From an uncultured Porphyromonadaceae bacterium (GTDB lineage Bacteria; Bacteroidota; Bacteroidia; Bacteroidales; Muribaculaceae), in contig URTA01000090.1 in NCBI GenBank assembly GCA_900550645.1, positions 1 through 6,196 on the forward strand: DNA of 6,196 nucleotides. Direction: 5' to 3'. A program made the translations under genes and the position numbers. The notes beneath the pieces are model-generated. The model was given only the letters and a program-made list of their open reading frames with translations, ran no database searches and was not told the DNA's origin. Of the stretch, positions 1 through 6,153 are shown piece after piece; the first letter of the stretch is position 1, and every line of letters begins with the position of its first letter.

Positions 1-54
1 GGAATCAGCCCTTTTTCCTTGCCGCCTCCCTGAAATGTTTAGCGGACAGTAATA
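1..54 (+). mobile_element. Probable right end of an insertion sequence (partial)
   Basis: Bases 37-54 match the right arm of the palindrome at 1063-1080 in 16 of 18 positions (core gtttagcRgacagt). The reverse complement of this core also forms the left arm of that palindrome, as expected of terminal inverted repeats. A lysozyme reading frame that should continue upstream is interrupted here. One frame runs to TAA at 50-52 and ends in the residues EMFSGQ; the corresponding frame before the second copy reads EKFSRQL then stop, which could be the tail of a transposase reading into its own terminal repeat. The family cannot be named because almost all of the element lies outside the window, and no target duplication can be tested. 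Confidence 0.45.
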
Positions 55-55
55 A

Positions 56-280
56 ATCGCAATACCCAAAGTGCAGAAGCTGCTGGGCGTGACGGCAGAC
101 GGCATCGTCGGCAAAAGGACACTCGCCGCCATAAACGCCGCAGACCCGCAGCAGCTGTTCGAGCGCGTCAAGGCGGCGCGGCTCGCATACTTCGACAGCA
201 TAGTGCGCCGCAGACCCTCGCAGATTGTGTTCCTGAACGGCTGGCGCAACCGCGTCAACTCGTTCAAATTCGCCGAATAA
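56..280 (+). pseudogene. Truncated GH108 phage-type lysozyme, C-terminal peptidoglycan-binding domain only
   Basis: The frame open from 56 to the stop at 278-280 encodes the end of a glycosyl hydrolase 108 N-acetylmuramidase. The visible part matches the C-terminal peptidoglycan-binding domain (PG_binding_3). It has a helix reading VQKLLGVTADGIVG, then a KRTLAAIN segment, and closes with RRPSQIVFLNGWRNRVNSF, whose P-x-Q-x-x-F-L-x-G-W-x-N-R pattern is typical of the domain end. The catalytic N-terminal domain is missing: in-frame TAA codons lie at 50-52 and 53-55, next to a putative IS end. A GTG at 71 could start a 69-aa product but lies inside the domain and has no convincing leader. In intact family members the enzyme cuts the glycan strand during phage lysis. 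The neighbouring spanin-like gene 47 bases downstream supports a lysis cassette. I read it as a broken gene with no hydrolase activity. Confidence 0.72.
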
Positions 281-327
281 GCAGAACCGATACCGCTTAT
301 TTTACCTTAGACCGCCAAAGTAACACA

Positions 328-780
328 ATGAAGAAGCTGTTGTACTTACTGACAATACTGGCGTTGCTGCCCTCATGCAGCCGCCGCATATACGTCCCTG
401 TGGAGAGCGTCCGCGAAGTCCACGACACGGTGCGCATCGACACGGCAAGCCGCCGCGCCGACATCATCATACGCCGCGACAGCGTAATCGTCCGCGACAG
501 CATCGCAGTCGTCATCAACGGCGACACCGTGGTACGCGAGGTGTGGCGGTGGCGCGAGCGCGTCCGCGAAGTGCATGACACAGTGAGGGTCGCCACGGCA
601 GCGAGCCGCGACACATCGCATACCGACACCGCCAAGACCGCGCAGGTCGTTGAGGTCGAAAAGCCCCTCTCATGGTGGCAGCACACGCAGATTTGGCTCG
701 GACGCGCCGCGATGACAGCCGCCGCGCTCGCCGCCGCATGGCGGATTTGCCGCCGCCGTCAAAAGGGATTTCGGGAATAA
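328..780 (+). CDS. u-spanin-like lysis lipoprotein of prophage origin
   Basis: A 150-residue protein. Residues 1-17 form a short lipoprotein signal (MKK, a hydrophobic stretch, then lipobox L14-P-S-C17), so Cys17 should be lipidated. The middle (about 20-112) is highly charged and rich in R, D, V and T in an alternating pattern suggesting extended beta or coiled structure. It contains an internal repeat: VREVHDTVR occurs at 28-36 and again at 79-87. Residues 113-124 (PLSWWQHTQIWL) lead into a hydrophobic segment to about 138, followed by a basic tail RICRRRQK. An outer-membrane lipid anchor plus a C-terminal inner-membrane helix with a positive cytoplasmic tail is the topology of u-spanins such as T1 gp11, which fuse the inner and outer membranes at the end of phage lysis. 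Its place right after a phage lysozyme fragment fits. A spanin role is inferred from architecture; a structural phage lipoprotein is the alternative. Confidence 0.72.
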   Translation: MKKLLYLLTILALLPSCSRRIYVPVESVREVHDTVRIDTASRRADIIIRRDSVIVRDSIAVVINGDTVVREVWRWRERVREVHDTVRVATAASRDTSHTDTAKTAQVVEVEKPLSWWQHTQIWLGRAAMTAAALAAAWRICRRRQKGFRE

Positions 781-792
781 CGAAAAAAGCAC

Positions 793-800
793 TACCTTTG
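793..800 (+). promoter_or_regulatory. Bacteroidetes -7 promoter box
   Basis: TACCTTTG matches the TAnnTTTG -7 consensus exactly. No convincing -33 TTTG is seen; the nearest candidate is the T-rich stretch at 769-773. It lies between the arms of a 6-bp inverted repeat (788-793 and 802-807). Transcription from it would start near 807 and meet the terminator at 838-879, giving an RNA of roughly 70 nt. Confidence 0.45.
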
Positions 801-837
801 CAGTGCTGATTTTGTGCCTGAAATCGGTTTCGTTTTA

Positions 838-879
838 CCTCCCGAGGCTCGGTTGCCCCCTGCATCGGGAGGGCTTTTT
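838..879 (+). terminator. Rho-independent terminator
   Basis: A perfect 8-bp stem (cctcccga at 838-845, tcgggagg at 865-872) encloses a 19-base loop and is followed by gcttttt. It ends either the lysis-gene transcript or a short RNA from the -7 box at 793. Confidence 0.7.
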
Positions 880-880
880 A

Positions 881-1028
881 TGCTAAACTGGTGCTGGCTT
901 GTCACTCGCAGATTTTTCAAACATCGGCAACACCTTATACTACAGCCCATTAAGCATTTACACCAACATTCTGCGTCGGTAAATGACCCTCTGCACGCAA
1001 CTCCGCAGCCATTATCACGAACTCCCGT
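881..1028. other. Intergenic stretch without a supported gene
   Basis: Between the terminator at 838-879 and the palindrome at 1029-1080 I see no credible coding sequence, promoter or RNA. A reading frame spanning 814-1068 crosses the terminator and has no family-like motifs. Confidence 0.5.
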
Positions 1029-1080
1029 TATAACTGTCCGCTACTATTTTGGAAAGCGAAAAGTTTAGCAGACAGTTATA
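1029..1080. repeat. Long imperfect palindrome resembling a minimal IS/MITE remnant
   Basis: The arms tataactgtc (1029-1038) and gacagttata (1071-1080) pair perfectly. After one mismatch, gcta (1040-1043) pairs with tagc (1066-1069). The centre carries tttt/aaaa arms around ggaaagcg. The outer bases can be read as TATA repeats flanking a 44-bp element, ACTGTC...GACAGT (1033-1076), but TATA is self-complementary, so this could equally be stem. The right arm resembles the putative IS end at 37-54. It lies 26 bases beyond the stop of the minus-strand operon and could fold at its 3' end, but there is no T-run on that strand, so I do not call it a canonical terminator. Confidence 0.65.
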
Positions 1081-1105
1081 ATTCAGGAAAGCGTTTTAGT
1101 TATCC

Positions 1106-3538
1106 TCAAATAATACCCTCCATGAATGAAACCGTGCCCTCTGGTGTATAGACCACTGGCTCACCTCCGTCTTTCGTGATGCGGTACTGCCCATCTACGT
1201 CATCCCACTCGACAAAGTATTTGTGGCCAGCTGCCTCCAACTCGAAGGCGTGTCCGTGTTCGCTCTTTGAGTCATACAACATGAATTTATTTTCAGCAAC
1301 CTGCTTATCTTTGCACAAATACCAAAGATAAACGAAGATCGGGTCAAAGCAGTGACTGTTTGTGGTCTTGTATTGAGCCATGATGACATGTCCTCTCTGC
1401 TCGAAAATACGCTTTTCATTGGCCTCGGCAAGAATTGCTGGGTACTCGGCAACACACCGTATCCACTGCGGGCAACCTTCCTTTATGTCATTTTTCAGCA
1501 CATTCAGAAGGAAGTCTTCGGCTGATAGATCGTGATACTGTCCAATCCAGCGGTCTATCATCGTTTTGAAGTTAACGCCACAGTACTGCCCAGCCTTGTC
1601 GCGCAGGTAGCGTTTGAAACTGTTGTCGCGCTCCTTGTTGAGCAGGTAGAGCCGGTTGCTCGCGCTCCAACAATCTGGCACAAGCACCAGCATCGCCGCA
1701 TAATAGTCACGAGCCGACTCCTCATCTTTTTTGATGCAGTCAAGCAACTCTGTCAGTCTCGCGCCGTACTCTTTGAAAGCGTCCAGCTGCTTGCCGGACC
1801 AGTTCAACAGACAACGCACCTGCCCCCAAAGATACGGATGCAGCTCAATGAGGTCCAAGCTGGTTTTCCACGCCTCATCTTCCAGCACCAAAGATGCCTT
1901 GAGCCGCTCTTCTTCCAATGACTGGTTGTCGAGCCGAGTATAGGTCTTGGCTGACGAACTCAGGAACTTTGTTACTGCATATCCGTCCGCCTCGATATCA
2001 ATCCCATGATCTGAGACATATTCTACCAAGTCGGCAACCATTTTCTTCAAGCTCATCGCAGCCTCCTTGCAGTACTGGATTTTGTCTATTCGCCGGTTGT
2101 TGTTTTCATAGAGGAGGATGTTGCGAGTTGCCCGAACCCATGCTTCCAGGTTGCAGATCCAGGGCTTATGCCCGGTGATGTCAAAATGCCAAGCCTCGCG
2201 ACCGTCGTCCTCCTTTTTCGTCTTAGCGGCAGGGAAAGCGCGAAGGAACAACAGCATGGCATAGAACGTCATTTTCACGTCGTTTGAAACATATTCGTAC
2301 AGGAATTCGTCAAACACGGAAAGTTCGTTGTCCGCAATGCGGCTGATTCTGGGCAGGAGGAATGAAATCTCGTAGCAGATGCCGTTGTCATCCTTGTAGA
2401 TGAGCGAGTTGACATCCTGAATCAGCTGCCTGAAATTCACGGTAACTGTCTTTTCGGGTACGACATGCTGGTCGTTGCTGCGCAGCTCGGTCAAGCTGTC
2501 GGCGTATGCAAACAGCAAATCATTGATTTCCGGGTCGTCAAGGTGGTAGGCTGCATCTGAAAGGCTGCCAGGCGTGTTCTCGTTTTCAAACAACTGCAAG
2601 GCTATCAGCCGCAGCAACAATTTCTTGAAGTGCAGCTCCGATGACTTGGCAGCGTCCAGACTCTTGTTTTCGCCGTCTTTCGGTTTTGCGGAAACACTGT
2701 CGATAATAGCCTGCCGCGCATATTTGTGCCAGAACAGGTCAATCCAAGGTCCGTCCATCAGTGAACGCCAGTTTTCTTCATCGTCGGCTGTTGCCAGTTG
2801 GATGCCTTGCTCGTCAGTTTCCTTCTGCTGGGTCTGGAGTTCCTCCTCAAGTGTCGATTTCAGCTTGTCGAAGTCAGACAACTGCTTGCCTCGGGCGTTC
2901 ATCTTGACAAACAGCTCGTCAGACAGGCCAAATTCGCCGAGGTTAAGGAGGTGGAATGTGATATGCTCCAGGTTCTCCCGCCATGTTTTCAAGTCATCTT
3001 CCTGAACAACACCCATCTCGTGATATATTGCGTCAATCATGACAAGCATCGACAGGATGGTCGGGTCATGCTTCCATTCATACTTGAACCAATCTCTTTT
3101 CAATATAACCTCGGACGGCTTGGAGCCTTTGTCGCGAGCCTCTTTCACGAATTGCCAAGCATCGTGCTGTACCAGTTCGTTGCAAAACTCGTCAGAGGTA
3201 TTGCGGGTCTCGTATGTGAATACCGCGTGCTTCTTGTCTCCAGACACGCTGAGTTCCGCTCCCAGCATCCAATGGAGGAGGAACAGGGTGGTGAGGCGTT
3301 GTTGTCCGTCGAGCGGCTCGAAAGCACCGTCTCTGTTGCTGCCGTACACAAAGTCGAGTTCGGCTGCAGGGCGTTTGCCCTTCGCCACCAGAAGAAGCGA
3401 GTAGACAAACACTTTGCGTATCTCGTCAACCTTATGGTTGCGCCGGCCTTGTGCATAGTCGCGTTGTATCTTGGGTATACGCACTTTGCCTTGTTTCAAA
3501 AGGTCATTCAGGCTGTAGTTTCTCAGTTTGTCGCTCAT
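1106..3538 (-). CDS. DUF262-domain protein lacking a visible nuclease domain (GmrSD/TgvAB-type partner)
   Basis: An 810-residue protein, second gene of the operon. Its ATG overlaps the stop of the upstream gene as ATGA, and AAGGAGG (3546-3552) lies 7 bases before it, an unusually strong Shine-Dalgarno match for Bacteroidetes. The N-terminal DUF262 domain (about 1-235) shows I21-P-x-x-Q25-R26-x-Y28, then LDFVYG, the D77-GQQR-LTT motif, and F210-x-x-MNARGKQLSDFDKLK to about 227. In GmrS-related proteins this ParB/sulfiredoxin-like fold binds and hydrolyses NTPs and is linked to sensing modified DNA. The remaining ~570 residues look mostly helical, with a WVRATRN segment near 465-470, and end in a short beta-rich tail. 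I find no DUF1524 signature (an H-x-x-P followed by a GN-LTLL...N...K block), so DNA cutting, if any, probably depends on the upstream partner. Function is inferred; recognition of phage base modifications is the best guess. Confidence 0.82.
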   Translation of the reverse strand: MSDKLRNYSLNDLLKQGKVRIPKIQRDYAQGRRNHKVDEIRKVFVYSLLLVAKGKRPAAELDFVYGSNRDGAFEPLDGQQRLTTLFLLHWMLGAELSVSGDKKHAVFTYETRNTSDEFCNELVQHDAWQFVKEARDKGSKPSEVILKRDWFKYEWKHDPTILSMLVMIDAIYHEMGVVQEDDLKTWRENLEHITFHLLNLGEFGLSDELFVKMNARGKQLSDFDKLKSTLEEELQTQQKETDEQGIQLATADDEENWRSLMDGPWIDLFWHKYARQAIIDSVSAKPKDGENKSLDAAKSSELHFKKLLLRLIALQLFENENTPGSLSDAAYHLDDPEINDLLFAYADSLTELRSNDQHVVPEKTVTVNFRQLIQDVNSLIYKDDNGICYEISFLLPRISRIADNELSVFDEFLYEYVSNDVKMTFYAMLLFLRAFPAAKTKKEDDGREAWHFDITGHKPWICNLEAWVRATRNILLYENNNRRIDKIQYCKEAAMSLKKMVADLVEYVSDHGIDIEADGYAVTKFLSSSAKTYTRLDNQSLEEERLKASLVLEDEAWKTSLDLIELHPYLWGQVRCLLNWSGKQLDAFKEYGARLTELLDCIKKDEESARDYYAAMLVLVPDCWSASNRLYLLNKERDNSFKRYLRDKAGQYCGVNFKTMIDRWIGQYHDLSAEDFLLNVLKNDIKEGCPQWIRCVAEYPAILAEANEKRIFEQRGHVIMAQYKTTNSHCFDPIFVYLWYLCKDKQVAENKFMLYDSKSEHGHAFELEAAGHKYFVEWDDVDGQYRITKDGGEPVVYTPEGTVSFMEGII

Positions 3539-5490
3539 GACTGCGCCTCCTTTTCTATTTTTATGACTGAATCAAATATGGGGTCCACGGTTTCGTGTAT
3601 TGCATTGAGGTATCCTTCCTGGTCTGCATTGTACCAGCGCATATTGTCGAGGTAAGACGACTCCTTGTTGCTGTCAGAATAATATTTCAGGAACAGGTTG
3701 CGAGTGCACGGGGGAATAAACCGCTCCCCAGTCTTGTCGCACTCCAAGATGCGATAACGCTTGTAGGCAAACGGCGCATCCTTGTACTCGCGGTTGGTGG
3801 CACTGTCCAGCAAGGTGAGGTTGCCGAGCGAGTCTTTCTTTTGTGTTGACAAGTCCACCTCGGCATCATCCTCGCCAGATTCCGCAGAATAGAACTTATT
3901 GATTTCCAGATAAAAGGACTTGTATTCTTCTACATTGACCTTCCCTTGCTTCTTGAACTTGCCAATCAGATCATGGCATTCCTCGCGAAGTTCTTTTGAA
4001 CGTGAACTCCGGGTATGTTCCAGTCCGAGAATGAACTCCACGTTTTCGAGCCAACGCACACGGTCGCTGTACTCCTGCAATGCAGCGTCATTACGAGGGT
4101 TTACATGCTCCACGTCCCAGCGTTCCTTTTTGTACATGTCAAACGCAAAGCGCATGGTCACCCCCTTACGGCAGCACTCGACGTTGAACAGCAGCAGGAG
4201 ACGTTTGAGATAGAGATAATCTTTCTCATAATCGAACTCATCAATGCGCTCCTTGCAGAGGAAAGCATTGCCATCCTTGAATCGCTCCATGATCATCTTA
4301 CGCAGAGACAGCTCCGTGTCGTCAACAGTCCACTCATGCTCTGGCTCTTTATTTTTGCGCTTAGATTTCTCGTCCTCCAAGTGGTTGTAGACTTGCAGTG
4401 GCGTAAACCCTACGGCAACCAGATAGCCTACATAGTGATAATACAGGTTGTCCTCATACCATGCCACAAGCCTGTCAAAGGTCTTCTTGACTTGCGTCCA
4501 TGCATCCTGCATGTTGCAGATATCTAAATCTACAGCCCAATTTTCATTACCCACAAACTTTTCGCAGGCATTGCTGCGCTCCTGCTCGCGGCAAAAGTCG
4601 TAGAGCTGTTGGAATTCTCGGTAGGAATAGTCAATGTCGGATTTCTCCTCGCGACGAGTGACAAAATCAAACAGCACGTCGATGCGAGTCTGTATGCCTC
4701 GATTGTCATCGCTGATAAAATACCAGAATCGGTCATCCTGAAAGCGGCGTTCCATCTCGTTCCATTCCATAGCCAACCGCTCGGCTGGCAGCTTGTTGCC
4801 ATCGGCATGCTGGTCATAGTCCATGATGAAAAGCGCCTTGATGAGTTCCGAGCTGGTCAGTGAAATCTTGCCCTTGTTCAGGCGGTTGAATGTGTTGATG
4901 CTGACCAGCTCCTCGCTGCTCTCATCGATAGCATACCAGATGATTTTCACCTGCCGCTTCTGGTCATACAGCAAAACTCCGGCGAAGTTGCTCAGATTCT
5001 GCTTAAGCGTGATTTGCTGCTTAAACCAATCGTCAATGACCCGCTTCGCTTCCGCCAGATAATAGCTGTCGATGTTGTCAGCGGCGTTTGGATTATCGAA
5101 ATCCAGCTGCGGACGATTGTCATATCTAATGTCGTACAGGTCTTTCTCATACATCTCTCGTTCATCCTCTCCAAGACGTCTCATCAAACGCTTGAGCAAC
5201 AGGAGCATGGTGGTAAGCCGTTGCTGGCCGTCAAGCACCTCGTATGCATCCACGCCGTTGCGCTTGCAAGCCTTGACAACAACTGGTTGTAGAAAATAGC
5301 TGTCGTTCTTCCCGCTGTCGTCATTAGCGAACTGTTTGATGTCCTCAAGCAAGTCCGTCACTTGCTTTTCCTCCCAGCGATATCCGCGCTGAAACGACGG
5401 TATCACAAAGTGGTGCTTCCCGTCCAGCAAGTCGGCTATAGCCATTGGAGTAAAGTTTTCGTCGTATACTTGGTCTGTCATAATTTTCAT
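3535..5490 (-). CDS. GmrSD-like protein: DUF262 NTPase/sensor fused to DUF1524 HNH nuclease
   Basis: A 651-residue protein, first large gene of the operon. DUF262 (about 15-225) carries I30-P-S-F-Q34-R35-G-Y37-x-W39, the D87-GQQR-LTT motif, and F201-x-x-LNKGKISLTSSELIKALF. A helical middle follows. The C-terminal DUF1524 HNH nuclease has W458-D-V-E-H462-V-N-P and, about 95 residues on, L-G-N557-LTLLD...N566...K; H462, N557 and N566 are the likely catalytic or metal-site residues and are all present. The same two-domain plan occurs in GmrSD, BrxU and SspE, which restrict phage DNA with NTP hydrolysis by DUF262 and cleavage by DUF1524. ATG at 5490 is annotated; a second ATG four codons in (5481) is as likely, because a -7 box at 5504-5511 would leave only ~8 untranslated bases before the first. 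The protein appears intact. Its modification target cannot be read from sequence. Confidence 0.88.
   Translation of the reverse strand: MKIMTDQVYDENFTPMAIADLLDGKHHFVIPSFQRGYRWEEKQVTDLLEDIKQFANDDSGKNDSYFLQPVVVKACKRNGVDAYEVLDGQQRLTTMLLLLKRLMRRLGEDEREMYEKDLYDIRYDNRPQLDFDNPNAADNIDSYYLAEAKRVIDDWFKQQITLKQNLSNFAGVLLYDQKRQVKIIWYAIDESSEELVSINTFNRLNKGKISLTSSELIKALFIMDYDQHADGNKLPAERLAMEWNEMERRFQDDRFWYFISDDNRGIQTRIDVLFDFVTRREEKSDIDYSYREFQQLYDFCREQERSNACEKFVGNENWAVDLDICNMQDAWTQVKKTFDRLVAWYEDNLYYHYVGYLVAVGFTPLQVYNHLEDEKSKRKNKEPEHEWTVDDTELSLRKMIMERFKDGNAFLCKERIDEFDYEKDYLYLKRLLLLFNVECCRKGVTMRFAFDMYKKERWDVEHVNPRNDAALQEYSDRVRWLENVEFILGLEHTRSSRSKELREECHDLIGKFKKQGKVNVEEYKSFYLEINKFYSAESGEDDAEVDLSTQKKDSLGNLTLLDSATNREYKDAPFAYKRYRILECDKTGERFIPPCTRNLFLKYYSDSNKESSYLDNMRWYNADQEGYLNAIHETVDPIFDSVIKIEKEAQS
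3546..3552 (-). promoter_or_regulatory. Strong Shine-Dalgarno for the second DUF262 gene
   Basis: On the minus strand AAGGAGG stands 7 bases before the ATG at 3538, inside the last codons of the upstream gene (K-E-A-Q-S-stop). Together with the ATGA overlap it suggests translational coupling and a fixed ratio of the two proteins. Bacteroidetes seldom use such sites, so it may simply reflect the Lys-Glu codons. Confidence 0.5.
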
Positions 5491-5503
5491 ATCAAGTGAT
5501 GTG

Positions 5504-5511
5504 CAAAGTTA
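5504..5511 (-). promoter_or_regulatory. Bacteroidetes -7 box before the DUF262/DUF1524 gene
   Basis: The minus strand reads TAACTTTG, an exact TAnnTTTG match, 13 bases before the ATG at 5490. Its first three bases are also the stop codon of the small upstream frame. No clear -33 TTTG is found. The short leader it implies would favour the start at 5481. Confidence 0.5.
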
Positions 5512-5717
5512 CCAATATTTTCCGATCCTTCGATTACCCCCCCGTTTTATAACATCATTTAACACCGCAATTTCCCGTGATTTTTCGCAGTTGCCGCAGG
5601 GGATACAGGAGCGGTCGTCCCGGCGAGTGATGTTCTCGTCCAGAATTTGGCATAGCAAAGGAACTCACAGTTATGGCGTTGCTCGCTTTCAATGGAATAA
5701 ATGTCTTCATTCTGCAT
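5509..5717 (-). pseudogene. Small cysteine-rich protein interrupted by an apparent single-base frameshift
   Basis: From ATG 5717 the frame reads MQNEDIYSIESEQRHNCEFL and on to CYAK (24 residues), then loses protein-like character and stops at 5559-5561. The frame offset by one base then reads ILDENITRRDDRSCIPCGNC, continues EKSREIAVLNDVIKRGG, and stops at 5509-5511. One extra A in the AAA run at 5646-5648 would join the halves into a 69-aa protein with C17, C21, C38, C41 and C44, and CxxCxxC suggests a zinc knuckle. A -7 box at 5736-5743 precedes the start, and the stop lies 18 bases from the first DUF262 gene, so it would head that operon. I do not recognise the family. It may be a decayed gene, a sequencing error, or two unrelated frames; an intact 52-aa frame (5559-5717) is the literal reading. 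Confidence 0.45.
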
Positions 5718-5735
5718 ATACTTTTGATTATGGCG

Positions 5736-5743
5736 CAAAATTA
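5736..5743 (-). promoter_or_regulatory. Bacteroidetes -7 box heading the DUF262 operon
   Basis: The minus strand reads TAATTTTG, an exact TAnnTTTG match, 18 bases before the ATG at 5717. A -33 element is not evident; instead the inverted repeat at 5751-5773 covers the place where it should lie, which suggests a regulated promoter. Confidence 0.5.
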
Positions 5744-5750
5744 CGGCGCA

Positions 5751-5773
5751 GGTGTTTCATTTTGTGATACACC
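5751..5773. promoter_or_regulatory. Possible operator dyad upstream of the operon promoter
   Basis: ggtgt (5751-5755) pairs with acacc (5769-5773) and tca (5757-5759) with tga (5765-5767), with one T/T mismatch and a 5-base centre. The repeat begins 7 bases upstream of the minus-strand -7 box and spans its expected -33 region. Binding by a regulator is inferred from position only; no regulator gene is visible in the window. Confidence 0.35.
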
Positions 5774-5839
5774 CCAAGAAAATCACAGGAAAATCAGTTG
5801 AATTCAGCAGCTGTATCGATTTTCGCGACACCTCCAGAC

Positions 5840-5847
5840 TAATTTTG
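5840..5847 (+). promoter_or_regulatory. Bacteroidetes -7 box for the WG-repeat gene
   Basis: TAATTTTG matches TAnnTTTG exactly and lies 27 bases before the ATG at 5875, giving a leader of about 20 A-rich bases. No good -33 TTTG is present; ttttcg around 5820-5825 is the nearest T-rich stretch. Confidence 0.55.
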
Positions 5848-5874
5848 CATCAACCAAACTCAAACAAATTAAGT

Positions 5875-6153
5875 ATGCCCAAAAGAAGAAGACATCAACC
5901 GGGCCGTTATCAACCGAAGCCCGAAATTGGACCCAATTTCACCGGCACCAAGCCATTGACCGTTTTTCAGGGAGAAGACGGGAACTGGGGTGTAAAAGAT
6001 GGCGATGGAAACATTGTTTGCGAACCTATTTACCGTATAGGACAAACGGAGGAGGGAAGAGCAAACAATACCTATATCCTTGGTAATGGATTTGAAGTTA
6101 TCAGCGTATCCCCCGATGATTGGGACATTCTTGCATTCTACAGCGTCGATTGA
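5875..6153 (+). CDS. Small single WG-repeat protein
   Basis: A 92-residue protein beginning MPKRRRHQPGRYQPKP. The first 16 residues are strongly basic and proline-rich, possibly a nucleic-acid- or membrane-contacting tail. Residues about 31-50 (VFQGEDGNWGVKDGDGNIVC followed by EPIYRI) match one WG repeat, a beta motif with the pattern G-x-WGv-d-x-G-x-x-v-x-P-x-Y. The acidic C-terminus ends DDWDILAFYSVD. There is no signal peptide or membrane segment, so it should be cytoplasmic. The same frame is open back to 5752, but the upstream residues are unlike the family, and the -7 box at 5840 with its A-rich leader supports the start at 5875. WG repeats usually come in tandem, so a lone copy is small for the group. 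The function is unknown. It is divergent from the DUF262 operon, and a role in it is only a possibility. Confidence 0.7.
   Translation: MPKRRRHQPGRYQPKPEIGPNFTGTKPLTVFQGEDGNWGVKDGDGNIVCEPIYRIGQTEEGRANNTYILGNGFEVISVSPDDWDILAFYSVD

Noticed and set aside
814..1068. 84-aa GTG-initiated frame
   Set aside because: It crosses the terminator hairpin and the palindrome, has no leader, and its composition is not protein-like.
1106..3538. A hidden HNH in the 810-aa protein (GHKPW... segment near 455-475)
   Set aside because: The segment lacks the GN-LTLL...N...K part of DUF1524 and reads as a helical region, so I do not claim a nuclease.
2798..3655. 285-aa open frame on the plus strand
   Set aside because: It lies entirely antisense to the two DUF262 genes, whose motifs are clear. 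It shows no recognisable domain and spans their junction.
4015..4527. 170-aa open frame on the plus strand with hydrophobic stretches
   Set aside because: It is antisense to the DUF262/DUF1524 gene; the hydrophobic runs arise from complement of charged codons.
5501..5767. 88-aa plus-strand frame
   Set aside because: It runs antisense to the small cysteine-rich frame and through two minus-strand -7 boxes, with no family-like motif.
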